From positions 6,262,001-6,326,000 of the forward strand of contig OZ245751.1 of NCBI GenBank assembly GCA_965227445.1: a stretch of 64,000 bases of DNA. Direction: 5' to 3'. The position numbers and the translations under genes were made by a program. Shown here in pieces: positions 51,850-59,593 of the stretch (position 1 is the first letter of the stretch; each line of letters starts with the position of its first letter). Origin of the DNA: DT-110 sp030148525. Lineage in GTDB: Bacteria; Bacteroidota; Bacteroidia; Chitinophagales; Saprospiraceae. The notes below the pieces were generated by a model. The model was not told the origin of the DNA, did no database searches, and worked only from the letters and a program-made list of their open reading frames with translations.

Positions 51850-52872
51850 ATGCAATACCAAGCTTACGAAGGCAAAGCCGGGGCCCTTTCCAATTTCACC
51901 CTTACGGAAAAAACATTGCCGGCTCCAGCCGCCCACGAAGTGCAGGTGACAGTGCGGGCGGTGGGACTAAATTTCGCCGATGTCTTCGCCATATGGGGGC
52001 TGTACGGCGCTACTCCCGAGGAGGCCTTTGTGCCGGGACTGGAATATGCGGGGGAGGTAACCGCCGTGGGCTCCGAGGTGACTACTTGCCAGCCCGGTGA
52101 CCGCGTGATGGGGGTGACCCGCTTCGGGGGCTATACGACCGCCATCAATAGCGATTATCGCTACGTGATCCCGCTTCCGCAAAAATGGACCTACGAGCAG
52201 GGTGCTTCCTACCTGGTACAAGTGCTTACTGCCTATTACGCACTGGTCTACCTGGGAAATATTCAGCAGGGAGCTACCGTCCTTATCCATTCGGGTGGAG
52301 GCGGTGTAGGGCTACTCGCTCGTCAGATCGCGGCCCGCTACGATGCCTATACCATCGGCACCGTCGGTCGTTCCGAGAAGGTCGATTTTTTGCGAAAGCA
52401 AGGTTATAAAGAGGTGATCGTACGCAATCCCCGCAAATTCGGAGAACAACTGGACGCAGCGCTGAATGGGCGTCCGCTCAATCTGGTAATGGAATGTATT
52501 GGCGGGAAGGTATTCAAAGCCGCCTACGATCGTCTCGCTCCCCAGGGACGAATGGTGGTCTACGGATCGGCCCGCTACGCATCGGTGGGAAATCGCCCCA
52601 ACTACCTCAAAATCTTCTGGCAATTCCTGACCCGCCCGCGCATCGATCCTCAGAAGATCATCGAGGAAAACAAAGCTCTGCTCGGCTTCAACCTCATCTG
52701 GCTCTACCATCAGGCTGATCTGATGCACGACCTCCTGGGTGAAATCGACCAGCTTAATCTGGATCCGCCCCACGTCGGACACACCATTCCCTTCACCGAA
52801 CTGCATCAGGCTATACGACTATTCCAATCCGGAAAGACGGTGGGGAAAGTGGTGCTTACGGTCGACGGATGA
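51850..52872 (+). CDS. zinc-independent MDR oxidoreductase (quinone reductase type)
   Basis: A 340-residue medium-chain dehydrogenase/reductase. The catalytic GroES-like part has AVGLNFADVFAIWGLYG and PGLEYAGEVTAVG; a quinone oxidoreductase-like Rossmann domain follows, with VLIHSGGGGVGLLARQIAARY, FLRKQGYKEVIVRN and GRMVVYGSARYA. The Cys/His zinc ligands of alcohol dehydrogenases are missing. It is close to the VAT-1/NADPH:quinone reductase group. Cytoplasmic. The stop TGA opens the words CGGCTTACGATCCACGG, the first arm of the next repeat. Confidence 0.88.
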   Translation: MQYQAYEGKAGALSNFTLTEKTLPAPAAHEVQVTVRAVGLNFADVFAIWGLYGATPEEAFVPGLEYAGEVTAVGSEVTTCQPGDRVMGVTRFGGYTTAINSDYRYVIPLPQKWTYEQGASYLVQVLTAYYALVYLGNIQQGATVLIHSGGGGVGLLARQIAARYDAYTIGTVGRSEKVDFLRKQGYKEVIVRNPRKFGEQLDAALNGRPLNLVMECIGGKVFKAAYDRLAPQGRMVVYGSARYASVGNRPNYLKIFWQFLTRPRIDPQKIIEENKALLGFNLIWLYHQADLMHDLLGEIDQLNLDPPHVGHTIPFTELHQAIRLFQSGKTVGKVVLTVDG

Positions 52873-53180
52873 CGGCTTACGATCCACGGCTCACGGTTTG
52901 TTTCTTGCGATGCAATACTGCACTGGATTTGCTTCTGAAAGCAGATAAGTTTTTGGACTGTTCATTTGCCAATACCCGAGTGAAACAACAACTTAGCCGT
53001 CAGCCGTCAGCCGTCAGCCGTCAGCCGTCAGCCGTCAGCCGTCAGCCGTCAGCCGTCAGCCGTCAGCCGTCAGCCGTCAGCCGTCAGCCGTCAGCCGTCA
53101 GCCGTCAGCCGTCAGCCGTCAGCCGTCAGCCGTCAGCCGTCAGCCGTCAGCCGTCAGCCGTCAGCCGTCAGCCGTCAGCC
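52872..53180 (+). repeat. inverted arm and about 26 copies of CAGCCGT
   Basis: From about 52995 to 53180 the 7-base unit CAGCCGT is repeated about 26 times without interruption. The words at the oxidoreductase stop (52872-52895) are the same unit in inverted, degenerate form. The tract has an open frame (Ser-Arg-Gln-Pro-Ser-Ala-Val repeats), but this follows from the repeat and is not a gene. It lies about 110 bases before a membrane-bound AraC regulator, whose expression might vary with tract length. Confidence 0.9.
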
Positions 53181-53288
53181 CGATCTGGCAACTGTTGCGG
53201 AGCCGGACTCCACGCCTTCGGGCCCCATTGTAGTTACTATATCTGATTCACCGGGAAATTGTAACGCTGGGAGACCCTGGCTCGTCCA

Positions 53289-54386
53289 ATGGATAAATCA
53301 GGCATAGCTATTGGTATGAGTCTTCAGATCCTAAATGTTTTTCACCTCTGCATCATTGTCTTCAGCTGGCTGTTTGGCAGTGTATTGTGTACCCGTCAAT
53401 CGCTGGCGAATAGGTTTTTGGGCATCTTTTTGCTTGTTCTGGGGCTGCAAATGTTGCAGTACCTGCTGTTCGACCTGGGACTTTTGTTGAACCATCGCTG
53501 GAGGGGCTTTTTGGGGATCGTTTTTCTATACGGTCCTTTGATCTACGGCTACGTAAAGGCGCTTTTGCAACCTGATTTTAGCCTTTCTCGCAGATACGGA
53601 GTGCACTTGTTGCCCACTGTTTGCTGCATGCTCGCGGGGTGGGTCGGGATGGATGTGCGCCATCAGTTGGGATGGGGCCTGTACCTCAGTCTGGGATTCT
53701 ACCTGCTTTTGTCATTCCGCCTTCTATTGGTATCACCGGTTACGGCCCGCGTTTCCAACCTGCCAGAGAAGCGCAGGTGGATCGCGTTTTTCCTTGGTGT
53801 TTTTTCCCTCGTCCTGCTGGTTGATTTTTTGTCGTTCGTTTCCGACCAATTCTTTTTTGCTTTTACTTCCTGGTCCATCATCGATGAGGTGGTGGTGGGA
53901 CTGGCCCTTCTTTTCGTAGTGGTTTTGGTATGGAAGGGATTGGTAAAGCCTCAATTATTTGGTGAGCATAACTCAGATGCTGGTCATAATGCTCCGGGGA
54001 TCCAACGCCGACGAACAATAAACGAAGATCAGAGCAGATCGATCCTAGATCATCTCGAGCACATCATGCAAACCGAAGCACCTTACCGGAATCCGGAATT
54101 GACCCTCGGCCTTTTAGCTGCAAGGCTGGAAATACCTTCCCGGCAGCTGTCCGAAGTAGTCAATCAATCCTACCGGCAAAATGTGTCGGAATACATCAAT
54201 ACCCACCGTCTCGAGTGGGCAAAGAATCGTTTACTCCAGCCGGCTGATCCCGGCGAAACCATCCTGGAAGTCCTCTACGAGGCTGGCTTTAACTCCAAAT
54301 CATCCTTCAATACCCTCTTTAAGAGAAGTACTGGTATGACACCTTCTCAATTCAAAAAGCAAGGAGGAAGTCAGCAAAACTCTTGA
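53289..54386 (+). CDS. membrane-bound AraC-family regulator, second
   Basis: A 365-residue protein with the same design as the gene at 38048. About seven hydrophobic helices (residues 10-225) precede a C-terminal AraC-type domain with LTLGLLAARLEIPSRQLSEVVN and the second helix-turn-helix LEVLYEAGFNSKSSFNTLFKRSTG. Translation may begin at the ATG nine codons later (53316, MSLQILNVF). A DUF4369-TlpA protein gene follows after 88 bases and could be its target. The upstream heptamer tract lies directly in its promoter region. Confidence 0.85.
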   Translation: MDKSGIAIGMSLQILNVFHLCIIVFSWLFGSVLCTRQSLANRFLGIFLLVLGLQMLQYLLFDLGLLLNHRWRGFLGIVFLYGPLIYGYVKALLQPDFSLSRRYGVHLLPTVCCMLAGWVGMDVRHQLGWGLYLSLGFYLLLSFRLLLVSPVTARVSNLPEKRRWIAFFLGVFSLVLLVDFLSFVSDQFFFAFTSWSIIDEVVVGLALLFVVVLVWKGLVKPQLFGEHNSDAGHNAPGIQRRRTINEDQSRSILDHLEHIMQTEAPYRNPELTLGLLAARLEIPSRQLSEVVNQSYRQNVSEYINTHRLEWAKNRLLQPADPGETILEVLYEAGFNSKSSFNTLFKRSTGMTPSQFKKQGGSQQNS

Positions 54387-54474
54387 TGGAAAATCCGTTC
54401 AAGATCGCGTTTCTGAACGACCGGAAGGAGCAAAACCGGCAACTTGGATTCATTCGCAAATAAAAATCACACCG

Positions 54475-55575
54475 ATGAATTACAAGTTAATACCAGCGGT
54501 CTTGGCTCTGATCCTTCCCGGCATTACGTGTGCCCAAACCTGGGAAATCACCGGACGAATAGAAGGCACTGCCATTGAAAACCTGCAACTACGCGAACTG
54601 GACCTTGCTACGGGGGAATACCACCCATTGGCCACCGTCCCGGTGCAAGCGGATGGCCGTTTTGACTGGCAAGGTAAATGGTCCGAACCAACACTGTATC
54701 GCCTGGAGGTGGATAGCACCAGCATGATCACGCTGGCCATTGATCAGCCGGAAGCGGTAACAATCACGATTACAGAGACAGCTAATGCAGCCCGTACTTC
54801 TTCCATAACGGGGTCCCGGGGTACCACCTGGCTGCGCACCTTCCCGGGGAAACTACAACAATTGCTGGGGCATCATTTTGGGGCTTTGAAAGGACAGATG
54901 GAAGCGGCTGTCGCCAAAAAAGACAAGGAAAGGATAGCCGAGCTGGAGGAAAAAATAGCGCAACAGTTTCCCCTCTTCACGGCCGACCTGAAATATCTGG
55001 TCGTCGATAGTCTCGGTATCACCGCAGCGGTGTACGGGTTATGGGATTATATCGACCCCAATAAAGGAATGGATATCCTGGATGCCGTGGTAGCACAATT
55101 TCAGAAGCAACATCCTTCCTGGGAGGTCACCCGCGCTTTAAGCCGGAAACTATCGGCCATCAAGGGCCTGGGGCCCGGCGTTGCGGCTCCCGACTTTCAA
55201 CTGTCCGATCGTCAGGGGAAAGTTCGTGCTCTTTCCGATTATAGGGGGCAATACCTCTTCGTGGACTTCTGGGCCTCCTGGTGTCTGGCCTGCCGGGCTG
55301 AAAAACCCAGGCTGGTTGAGCTCTATCAGGCCTTTGCTGGCGATAGGTTTGCGATGCTCGGGGTTGGGATCAAAGACGAAAAGTCAGCCTGGAGCAAGGC
55401 TATTGAGAAAGACCGCCTCCCCTGGCCCCAATTGCTGGATAAGGATAACCGGGTAGCCGAACTGTATTTCATTCAATCGCTTCCGCAAAATGTATTCATT
55501 GATCCGGATGGAACTATCCTGGCCCGAAACCTGAATGCTGCTGAGTTAGCTGAACTTCTGAAGGATTTGCTGTAG
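54475..55575 (+). CDS. TlpA-like thioredoxin-fold protein with DUF4369 domain
   Basis: A 366-residue exported protein (signal NYKLIPAVLALILPGITCAQ). The N-terminal DUF4369 domain begins WEITGRIEGTAIENLQL and is beta-rich. A helical linker rich in Lys/Glu (about residues 120-175) follows, then an AhpC/TlpA thioredoxin domain with DFWASWCLACRAEKPRLVEL (CxxC as Cys-Leu-Ala-Cys) and the cis-Pro block IQSLPQNVFIDPDG. It is probably a periplasmic or surface thiol-disulfide enzyme. Such proteins are numerous in Bacteroidota. Confidence 0.88.
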   Translation: MNYKLIPAVLALILPGITCAQTWEITGRIEGTAIENLQLRELDLATGEYHPLATVPVQADGRFDWQGKWSEPTLYRLEVDSTSMITLAIDQPEAVTITITETANAARTSSITGSRGTTWLRTFPGKLQQLLGHHFGALKGQMEAAVAKKDKERIAELEEKIAQQFPLFTADLKYLVVDSLGITAAVYGLWDYIDPNKGMDILDAVVAQFQKQHPSWEVTRALSRKLSAIKGLGPGVAAPDFQLSDRQGKVRALSDYRGQYLFVDFWASWCLACRAEKPRLVELYQAFAGDRFAMLGVGIKDEKSAWSKAIEKDRLPWPQLLDKDNRVAELYFIQSLPQNVFIDPDGTILARNLNAAELAELLKDLL

Positions 55576-55700
55576 AAATGGAAATTGTCGGTATAAGTGC
55601 TCATTGAATGTGCATTCATCCAATAGGACACCAACCGGGTTTTGACGAATGTCACTTGATTATCATGCTAAAGGTCCCTTTGTTCCCTCTAGTCTTCGCG

Positions 55701-56090
55701 CCCGATGCCCAATGCCCTACGCAGCCAGGGGCAGAGTACTGGTAGTTACGAAATTGCAAAGGGAAAGCGCGATCCGGAGGATCACGCACCAGTCTCAGCG
55801 CTCTACGCCCGATGCCCTACGCAGCCAAGAGCAGAGAATTAATCACCAGGAACTCCCAAAAAGACCAGAGCAAATCTGGTCCCTCCGGTCCCTGCGCTCT
55901 ACGCCCGATGCAGCCAGGGGCAGAGTACTGGTAGTTACGAAATTGCAAAGGGAAAGCGCGATCCGGAGGATCACGCACCAGTCTCAGCGCTCTACGCCCG
56001 ATGCAGCCAGGGGCAGAGTACTGGTAGTTACGAAATTGCAAAGGAAAAGCGCGATCCGGAGGATCACGCACCAGTCTCAGCGCCCCACCG
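55701..56090. repeat. long direct repeats of about 90 bp between convergent genes
   Basis: A unit starting GCAGCCAGGGGCAGAGTACT occurs at 55721, 55910 and 56003; the last two are exactly 93 bases apart. It carries GCGCGATCCGGAGGATCACGC, a palindromic GATCCGGAGGATC core. A diverged insertion lies between copies one and two. The last copy contains the stop codon of the S8 protease gene (56077). Open frames through it follow from the repeat; no gene is supported in the 500-base gap. Confidence 0.75.
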
Positions 56091-57762
56091 CCCGGTAGCG
56101 CAAGGTCCAACCTGTGTCGGTCCCACTGCCGTCGGTCACGAACCAGACTAACACCTGATTGGTTCGTGACTGAATCCGGGGAGGCCGGGCCGGACCACTA
56201 AATTTGGCAATGGCCTGGGCGGGAACGGAAGATGTACCATCGAATAGGTATACATAATCGCGCTGTGCTTCGGTGGAAAAATCTTCGAACCAGATCTCTA
56301 TCCGTTGGCCCTCGGGCACGGTGATTTGCCAGCGACAATCGGCCCGGTTGGCGTAGGGGAGCTCTTCGCTGCCATCCGTGAATTGGCCTTTGGGTGTTTC
56401 CCAGAACTGTGTTTCCCGGCAGTAAAGTGTTGAGGAATCAATGGTTTCCGTCCAGTAGTCGAGTATAAATGGTGAGGGTGTGCGGTTGCGTGTCTGTTGA
56501 TAGATAACTTCCGCCTCATTTCCGGGAACGAAGGCCGTCTGTTGATCCTGACCAAACTTCAATTGATGGACGAATTGTCCCTTGGCACCCTGAATGCGGA
56601 TGGATTCCCGGTCCGTACCCCGGGGCACACTCAATCGAAACCGGATACCCTCATACGCTCCGTCGGGCGCAATAGTCCAGGTATGGGTATGCGTTTTGGC
56701 TGGCATGGTTTCCGGCGATAGCGTTCCTTCACTCAAATCGGGCTGGTGCGGCAGGCAGCATCGATCGGGGTGTCGACCCCATGCTAAAGCGCGTGACATA
56801 TTCGGTAATCCGGCACCCAGCTTACCTGCAAATCGTGGTTCCACCTTATTCAGGGGACTGGCTGTATTCTTCAGGATGCGGATTAGGTCTTCGGTAGGCA
56901 GGTCAGGTCCTGCCTGGCGTAGGGTCGCCCAGGCGGCAGCAATCGTGGCCACAGCCGCTGAGGTACCATTCCCTGTTCGCTGACCACCTCCGGCACGGGC
57001 TCCGATCACCCCCTGTCCCGGGCCGCACAGATCGACCGGTATTCCGTAATTGGCCGCCGGTATCTTGTGCAACCGGTCGTCAACGGCACTGATCGCTACT
57101 ACATTAGGATGGGAGGCCGGCGGCTGTATGTTTTCATCATAGGTATTCCCGGAGGATGCCAAAACGGGGATGCCTTTTTCGGAAGCCCGCCGAAGTAACC
57201 GCTCCTCTTCATCAGAAAGGATGCCACCACTCCAGGCGCATACTATAAGGTCGACCTCCTGGTCCAGTGCATAGGCAATACCGGTATAACCCTCCCGCAG
57301 GTATGTCTGCCGGGCCCCGTCGCTCAGCGCCTTTACCGGGAGGATTTTAAAAAGCCTGGAAGCCTGTTCGCCATAGGCTCGACGCAGCAGGGAGGTGATC
57401 ACGCCACTCACGTAAGTGCCGTGATAGAAAAGCTGCTGCCGACCTTCAGGAATGGACACATTGGGGTCACCATCGGCGACGTCCCAACCCAGGTGATCAT
57501 CCCGGTATCCATTACCGTCATCGTCGATATTATTCCCCGGTATCTCCCGGTTCGATCGCCACCAGAAGGAGTTTAGATCGGGATGTTCCAGGTCGAACCC
57601 ATCATCAATAACGGCTATAATGATCGTTTTTTTGGCGGAAGCCCCTTCCAGAACCGGCCACTCCATCGCCGACAAAAACCAGGTAGAGTCGGGTATTTCC
57701 CGGGCGTTGACCGTGGTGGCTATGCTTACGCAAAAAAGAGGTAGCAGGGTCAGGTACTTCAT
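56077..57762 (-). CDS. exported subtilisin-like (S8) protease with CUB domain
   Basis: A 561-residue protein starting MKYLTLLPLFCVSIATTVNA (signal peptide). The catalytic triad is visible: Asp in IIAVIDDGFDLEHPD, His in YHGTYVSGVI and Ser in TGNGTSAAVATIAA, with the oxyanion Asn region at LASSGNTYDEN. The C-terminal 110 residues form a CUB domain (CRETQFWETPKGQFTDGS through YVYLFDGTSS). It is probably secreted, or anchored at the cell surface. The frame extends 21 residues upstream into a GGTTGA repeat that I exclude. No T9SS tail is seen. Confidence 0.88.
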   Translation of the reverse strand: MKYLTLLPLFCVSIATTVNAREIPDSTWFLSAMEWPVLEGASAKKTIIIAVIDDGFDLEHPDLNSFWWRSNREIPGNNIDDDGNGYRDDHLGWDVADGDPNVSIPEGRQQLFYHGTYVSGVITSLLRRAYGEQASRLFKILPVKALSDGARQTYLREGYTGIAYALDQEVDLIVCAWSGGILSDEEERLLRRASEKGIPVLASSGNTYDENIQPPASHPNVVAISAVDDRLHKIPAANYGIPVDLCGPGQGVIGARAGGGQRTGNGTSAAVATIAAAWATLRQAGPDLPTEDLIRILKNTASPLNKVEPRFAGKLGAGLPNMSRALAWGRHPDRCCLPHQPDLSEGTLSPETMPAKTHTHTWTIAPDGAYEGIRFRLSVPRGTDRESIRIQGAKGQFVHQLKFGQDQQTAFVPGNEAEVIYQQTRNRTPSPFILDYWTETIDSSTLYCRETQFWETPKGQFTDGSEELPYANRADCRWQITVPEGQRIEIWFEDFSTEAQRDYVYLFDGTSSVPAQAIAKFSGPARPPRIQSRTNQVLVWFVTDGSGTDTGWTLRYRAVGR

Positions 57763-57782
57763 AGGAGCTTTGGATACCTTAT

Positions 57783-57815
57783 TGTAGGTTGAGGTTGAGG
57801 TTGAGATTGAGGTTC
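57783..57815. repeat. 6-base tandem words GGTTGA upstream of the protease
   Basis: About five copies of GGTTGA-type units followed by GGTTCC. The complementary sense recurs near 57852. They would encode Ser-Thr repeats ahead of the protease start and are therefore a misleading N-terminal extension. Confidence 0.5.
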
Positions 57816-57952
57816 CCTCCTTCACTGCGTTTCGGCGGGCAGGGAAATTTCAGGTTGAGGTTTAGAATCGGCCTCTCCCGACATTGTGCGAAAGAGCACT
57901 AGCGGTCCTTTTCAATTTGTGGGAGAGGGAGGTGTTTTCGAGGTCTATATGT

Positions 57953-58012
57953 ACCCCACCGCTAAAGCGGGTGGGCTTATCTTTTCCGATTTCCGACCTC
58001 CGACTTCCAAAT
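57953..58012. repeat. REP-like hairpin and stop-anchored arm after the collar gene
   Basis: CCCACCGC-TAAA-GCGGGTGGG at 57957-57976 matches the REP-like design at 18785. Next to it, TTTCCGATTTCCGACC words (57980-58008) run into the TGA stop of the tail-collar gene at 58012. The same words occur between gldH and its neighbour. Confidence 0.5.
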
Positions 58013-58992
58013 CATTGCTTGCGAATCGTGTGCGTATGCGTTGGCAATTGGGGCAATGTCAGCGTATTGGTTTCGGTACCACCCCGTTGGCCTAATTGAC
58101 GAGGGGAGAGGCCGGGGCCCGTTCCGGGATGAATGGCCGCACGCCCGCGCAGGTCGGGTAATGCAAAGGTCGTTCGCCCATCACCGCCGTAGATGGTACC
58201 CAAGAGGGCAAAAAGGGCTTGGTTCTGAGCAATGGCCAGCAACTGACCATCGCAGAAAGCCCAGCCACGGGGTGCAAAATTCCCACCAAACATAATGATC
58301 TCAGCAATAAAAGGCTCTATCCCATTGCGCGACGGGAAAACACCCTGAAGCGCAATGATATAATTGATCCCCAGGTAGGGTTGCATATTATTAACTGGCT
58401 GATTCTGCCCCACCGGGTCGACAATCAGATCGGCAGCCACCCAGTTGTTACCATCGTAGCTGATCATGTTCCCTTCTACCAGTGGCCCATCCACCACGAC
58501 GGCCTGGGCGAGTGTATTGCGCTCATCGGTGGTGATAACCATACCGCTACCCGCACCGGTGATCTGCTGGGCCGGGGAGGCGGAAAACAGGGGGTCCGTT
58601 TCATCGACCTGCCCCGCATTTTGCGCGTAGAGGGCATAGGGTACGCTTTGCAGTTGGGTGGTGCCTGCTTCATTTCCGTCGACATTGATGTTGAGCGAAT
58701 AAGGGCCCTTGGCCCAGTCGATAGCCGAAAAGTCATCACTAGTCGATCCGGTGCCGATGGATACATTGACCAAAGCCAGGGGGTTGGTCATTACCGTATG
58801 GGCCTCGGTATAGAGGGGATTACCCTCGTCAGAACTCCGGTAAATGGAAAACGTAATGGTTACCTCCTTATTGGACAAGAGGGAACCCTCCGGATTGCGC
58901 AGGACAGATTGGAAGTTGAAAGAGGCAGGCGCCTGGGCCGCCAGCCAGCAAAAGGTCACGGCCAATGCCAGCGTAATAAGTAGCTTTTTCAT
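58012..58992 (-). CDS. exported protein with phage tail collar domain
   Basis: A 326-residue protein with a signal peptide (KKLLITLALAVTFCWLAAQA). The N-terminal half has a FNFQSVLRNPEGSLLSNKEV opening and an IYRSSDEGNPLYTEAHTV pattern frequent in Bacteroidota surface proteins. The C-terminal 100 residues match the phage tail collar domain: FAPRGWAFCDGQLLAIAQNQALF, LLGTIYGGDGRTTFALPDLRGR and a His-rich LPQLPTHTHT end. It is related to microcystin-dependent-protein-like collar proteins, here apparently secreted. The gene at 59003, a T9SS-tailed protein, precedes it by 10 bases and is probably in the same operon. Confidence 0.82.
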   Translation of the reverse strand: MKKLLITLALAVTFCWLAAQAPASFNFQSVLRNPEGSLLSNKEVTITFSIYRSSDEGNPLYTEAHTVMTNPLALVNVSIGTGSTSDDFSAIDWAKGPYSLNINVDGNEAGTTQLQSVPYALYAQNAGQVDETDPLFSASPAQQITGAGSGMVITTDERNTLAQAVVVDGPLVEGNMISYDGNNWVAADLIVDPVGQNQPVNNMQPYLGINYIIALQGVFPSRNGIEPFIAEIIMFGGNFAPRGWAFCDGQLLAIAQNQALFALLGTIYGGDGRTTFALPDLRGRAAIHPGTGPGLSPRQLGQRGGTETNTLTLPQLPTHTHTIRKQ

Positions 58993-59002
58993 AATCGGTT
59001 AT

Positions 59003-59482
59003 TTAGGGCTTCAGAATTTTAAAAGATCGAATGCGCTTATCCGTCGATAAAACGGATAAGATATACATGCCTGCCGGCAGATCCTCGGTTGACAAACGGA
59101 CGAAGCTGTCGCGAAAAGGCAAGGTGCGAAGTTGTTGGCCCGACTCATTGTAGAGGGCCACGGAAAGCTTTTCCGTCTGCCCCGTGGTTGTCACCTGAAC
59201 GTAGGTTTGTGTGGGATTGGGAAACACCTCAAAGGTGTATCCATCGTCAAACACAGCCCGGGTAGGGGTCGTTACCAGATAGACCTGGTGGAAACCCACG
59301 GAATGGATGAGGTCGGCATTTTCTTCCGATAAAATGGTGGTTTCACCGATGGTAAAAGCAATAGTTCCCGTAGCGTAGGAAAATTCACTACCAGCGGTCC
59401 CAACAACTTGCTGGGCGGAGGATCGGAATGGTCCGGTACATAAACAGAAACACATGCTCAACCCAAAAACTAGTGCTTTCAT
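59003..59482 (-). CDS. T9SS-sorted protein (type A sorting domain)
   Basis: A 159-residue protein starting MKALVFGLSMCFCLC with a signal peptide cut near SSAQ. After a short unique part (GTAGSEFSYATGTIAFTIGE), about residues 80-159 form a type A C-terminal sorting domain: FEVFPNPTQTYVQV, an LYNESGQQL strand, LSTEDLPAGMYILSV and a final RSFKILKP. Such tails direct export by the type IX system. It is transcribed just upstream of the tail-collar protein and may serve as its partner. No catalytic domain is present. Confidence 0.85.
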   Translation of the reverse strand: MKALVFGLSMCFCLCTGPFRSSAQQVVGTAGSEFSYATGTIAFTIGETTILSEENADLIHSVGFHQVYLVTTPTRAVFDDGYTFEVFPNPTQTYVQVTTTGQTEKLSVALYNESGQQLRTLPFRDSFVRLSTEDLPAGMYILSVLSTDKRIRSFKILKP

Positions 59483-59593
59483 AGTGGTTGGTTGAGGTGG
59501 ATAATTGGGGAAGGGTTCTCCTACAATATGCAAAAATCCAGCGACTTAAACCAGACTATCCGGACGAGGCGGCCTAAACCACCCTTGGACCAG

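Noticed and set aside
52995..53180. CRISPR array
   Set aside because: Uninterrupted 7-base units without spacers and no cas genes nearby.
52869..53246. Open frame with Ser-Arg-Gln-Pro-Ser-Ala-Val repeats
   Set aside because: It is open only because a 7-base unit repeats through it; it overlaps the MDR stop and has no plausible start or domain.
55649..56098. Open frame across the 93-bp repeats
   Set aside because: Repeat-driven frame on both strands with no domain; the stop of the S8 gene lies in the same repeat.
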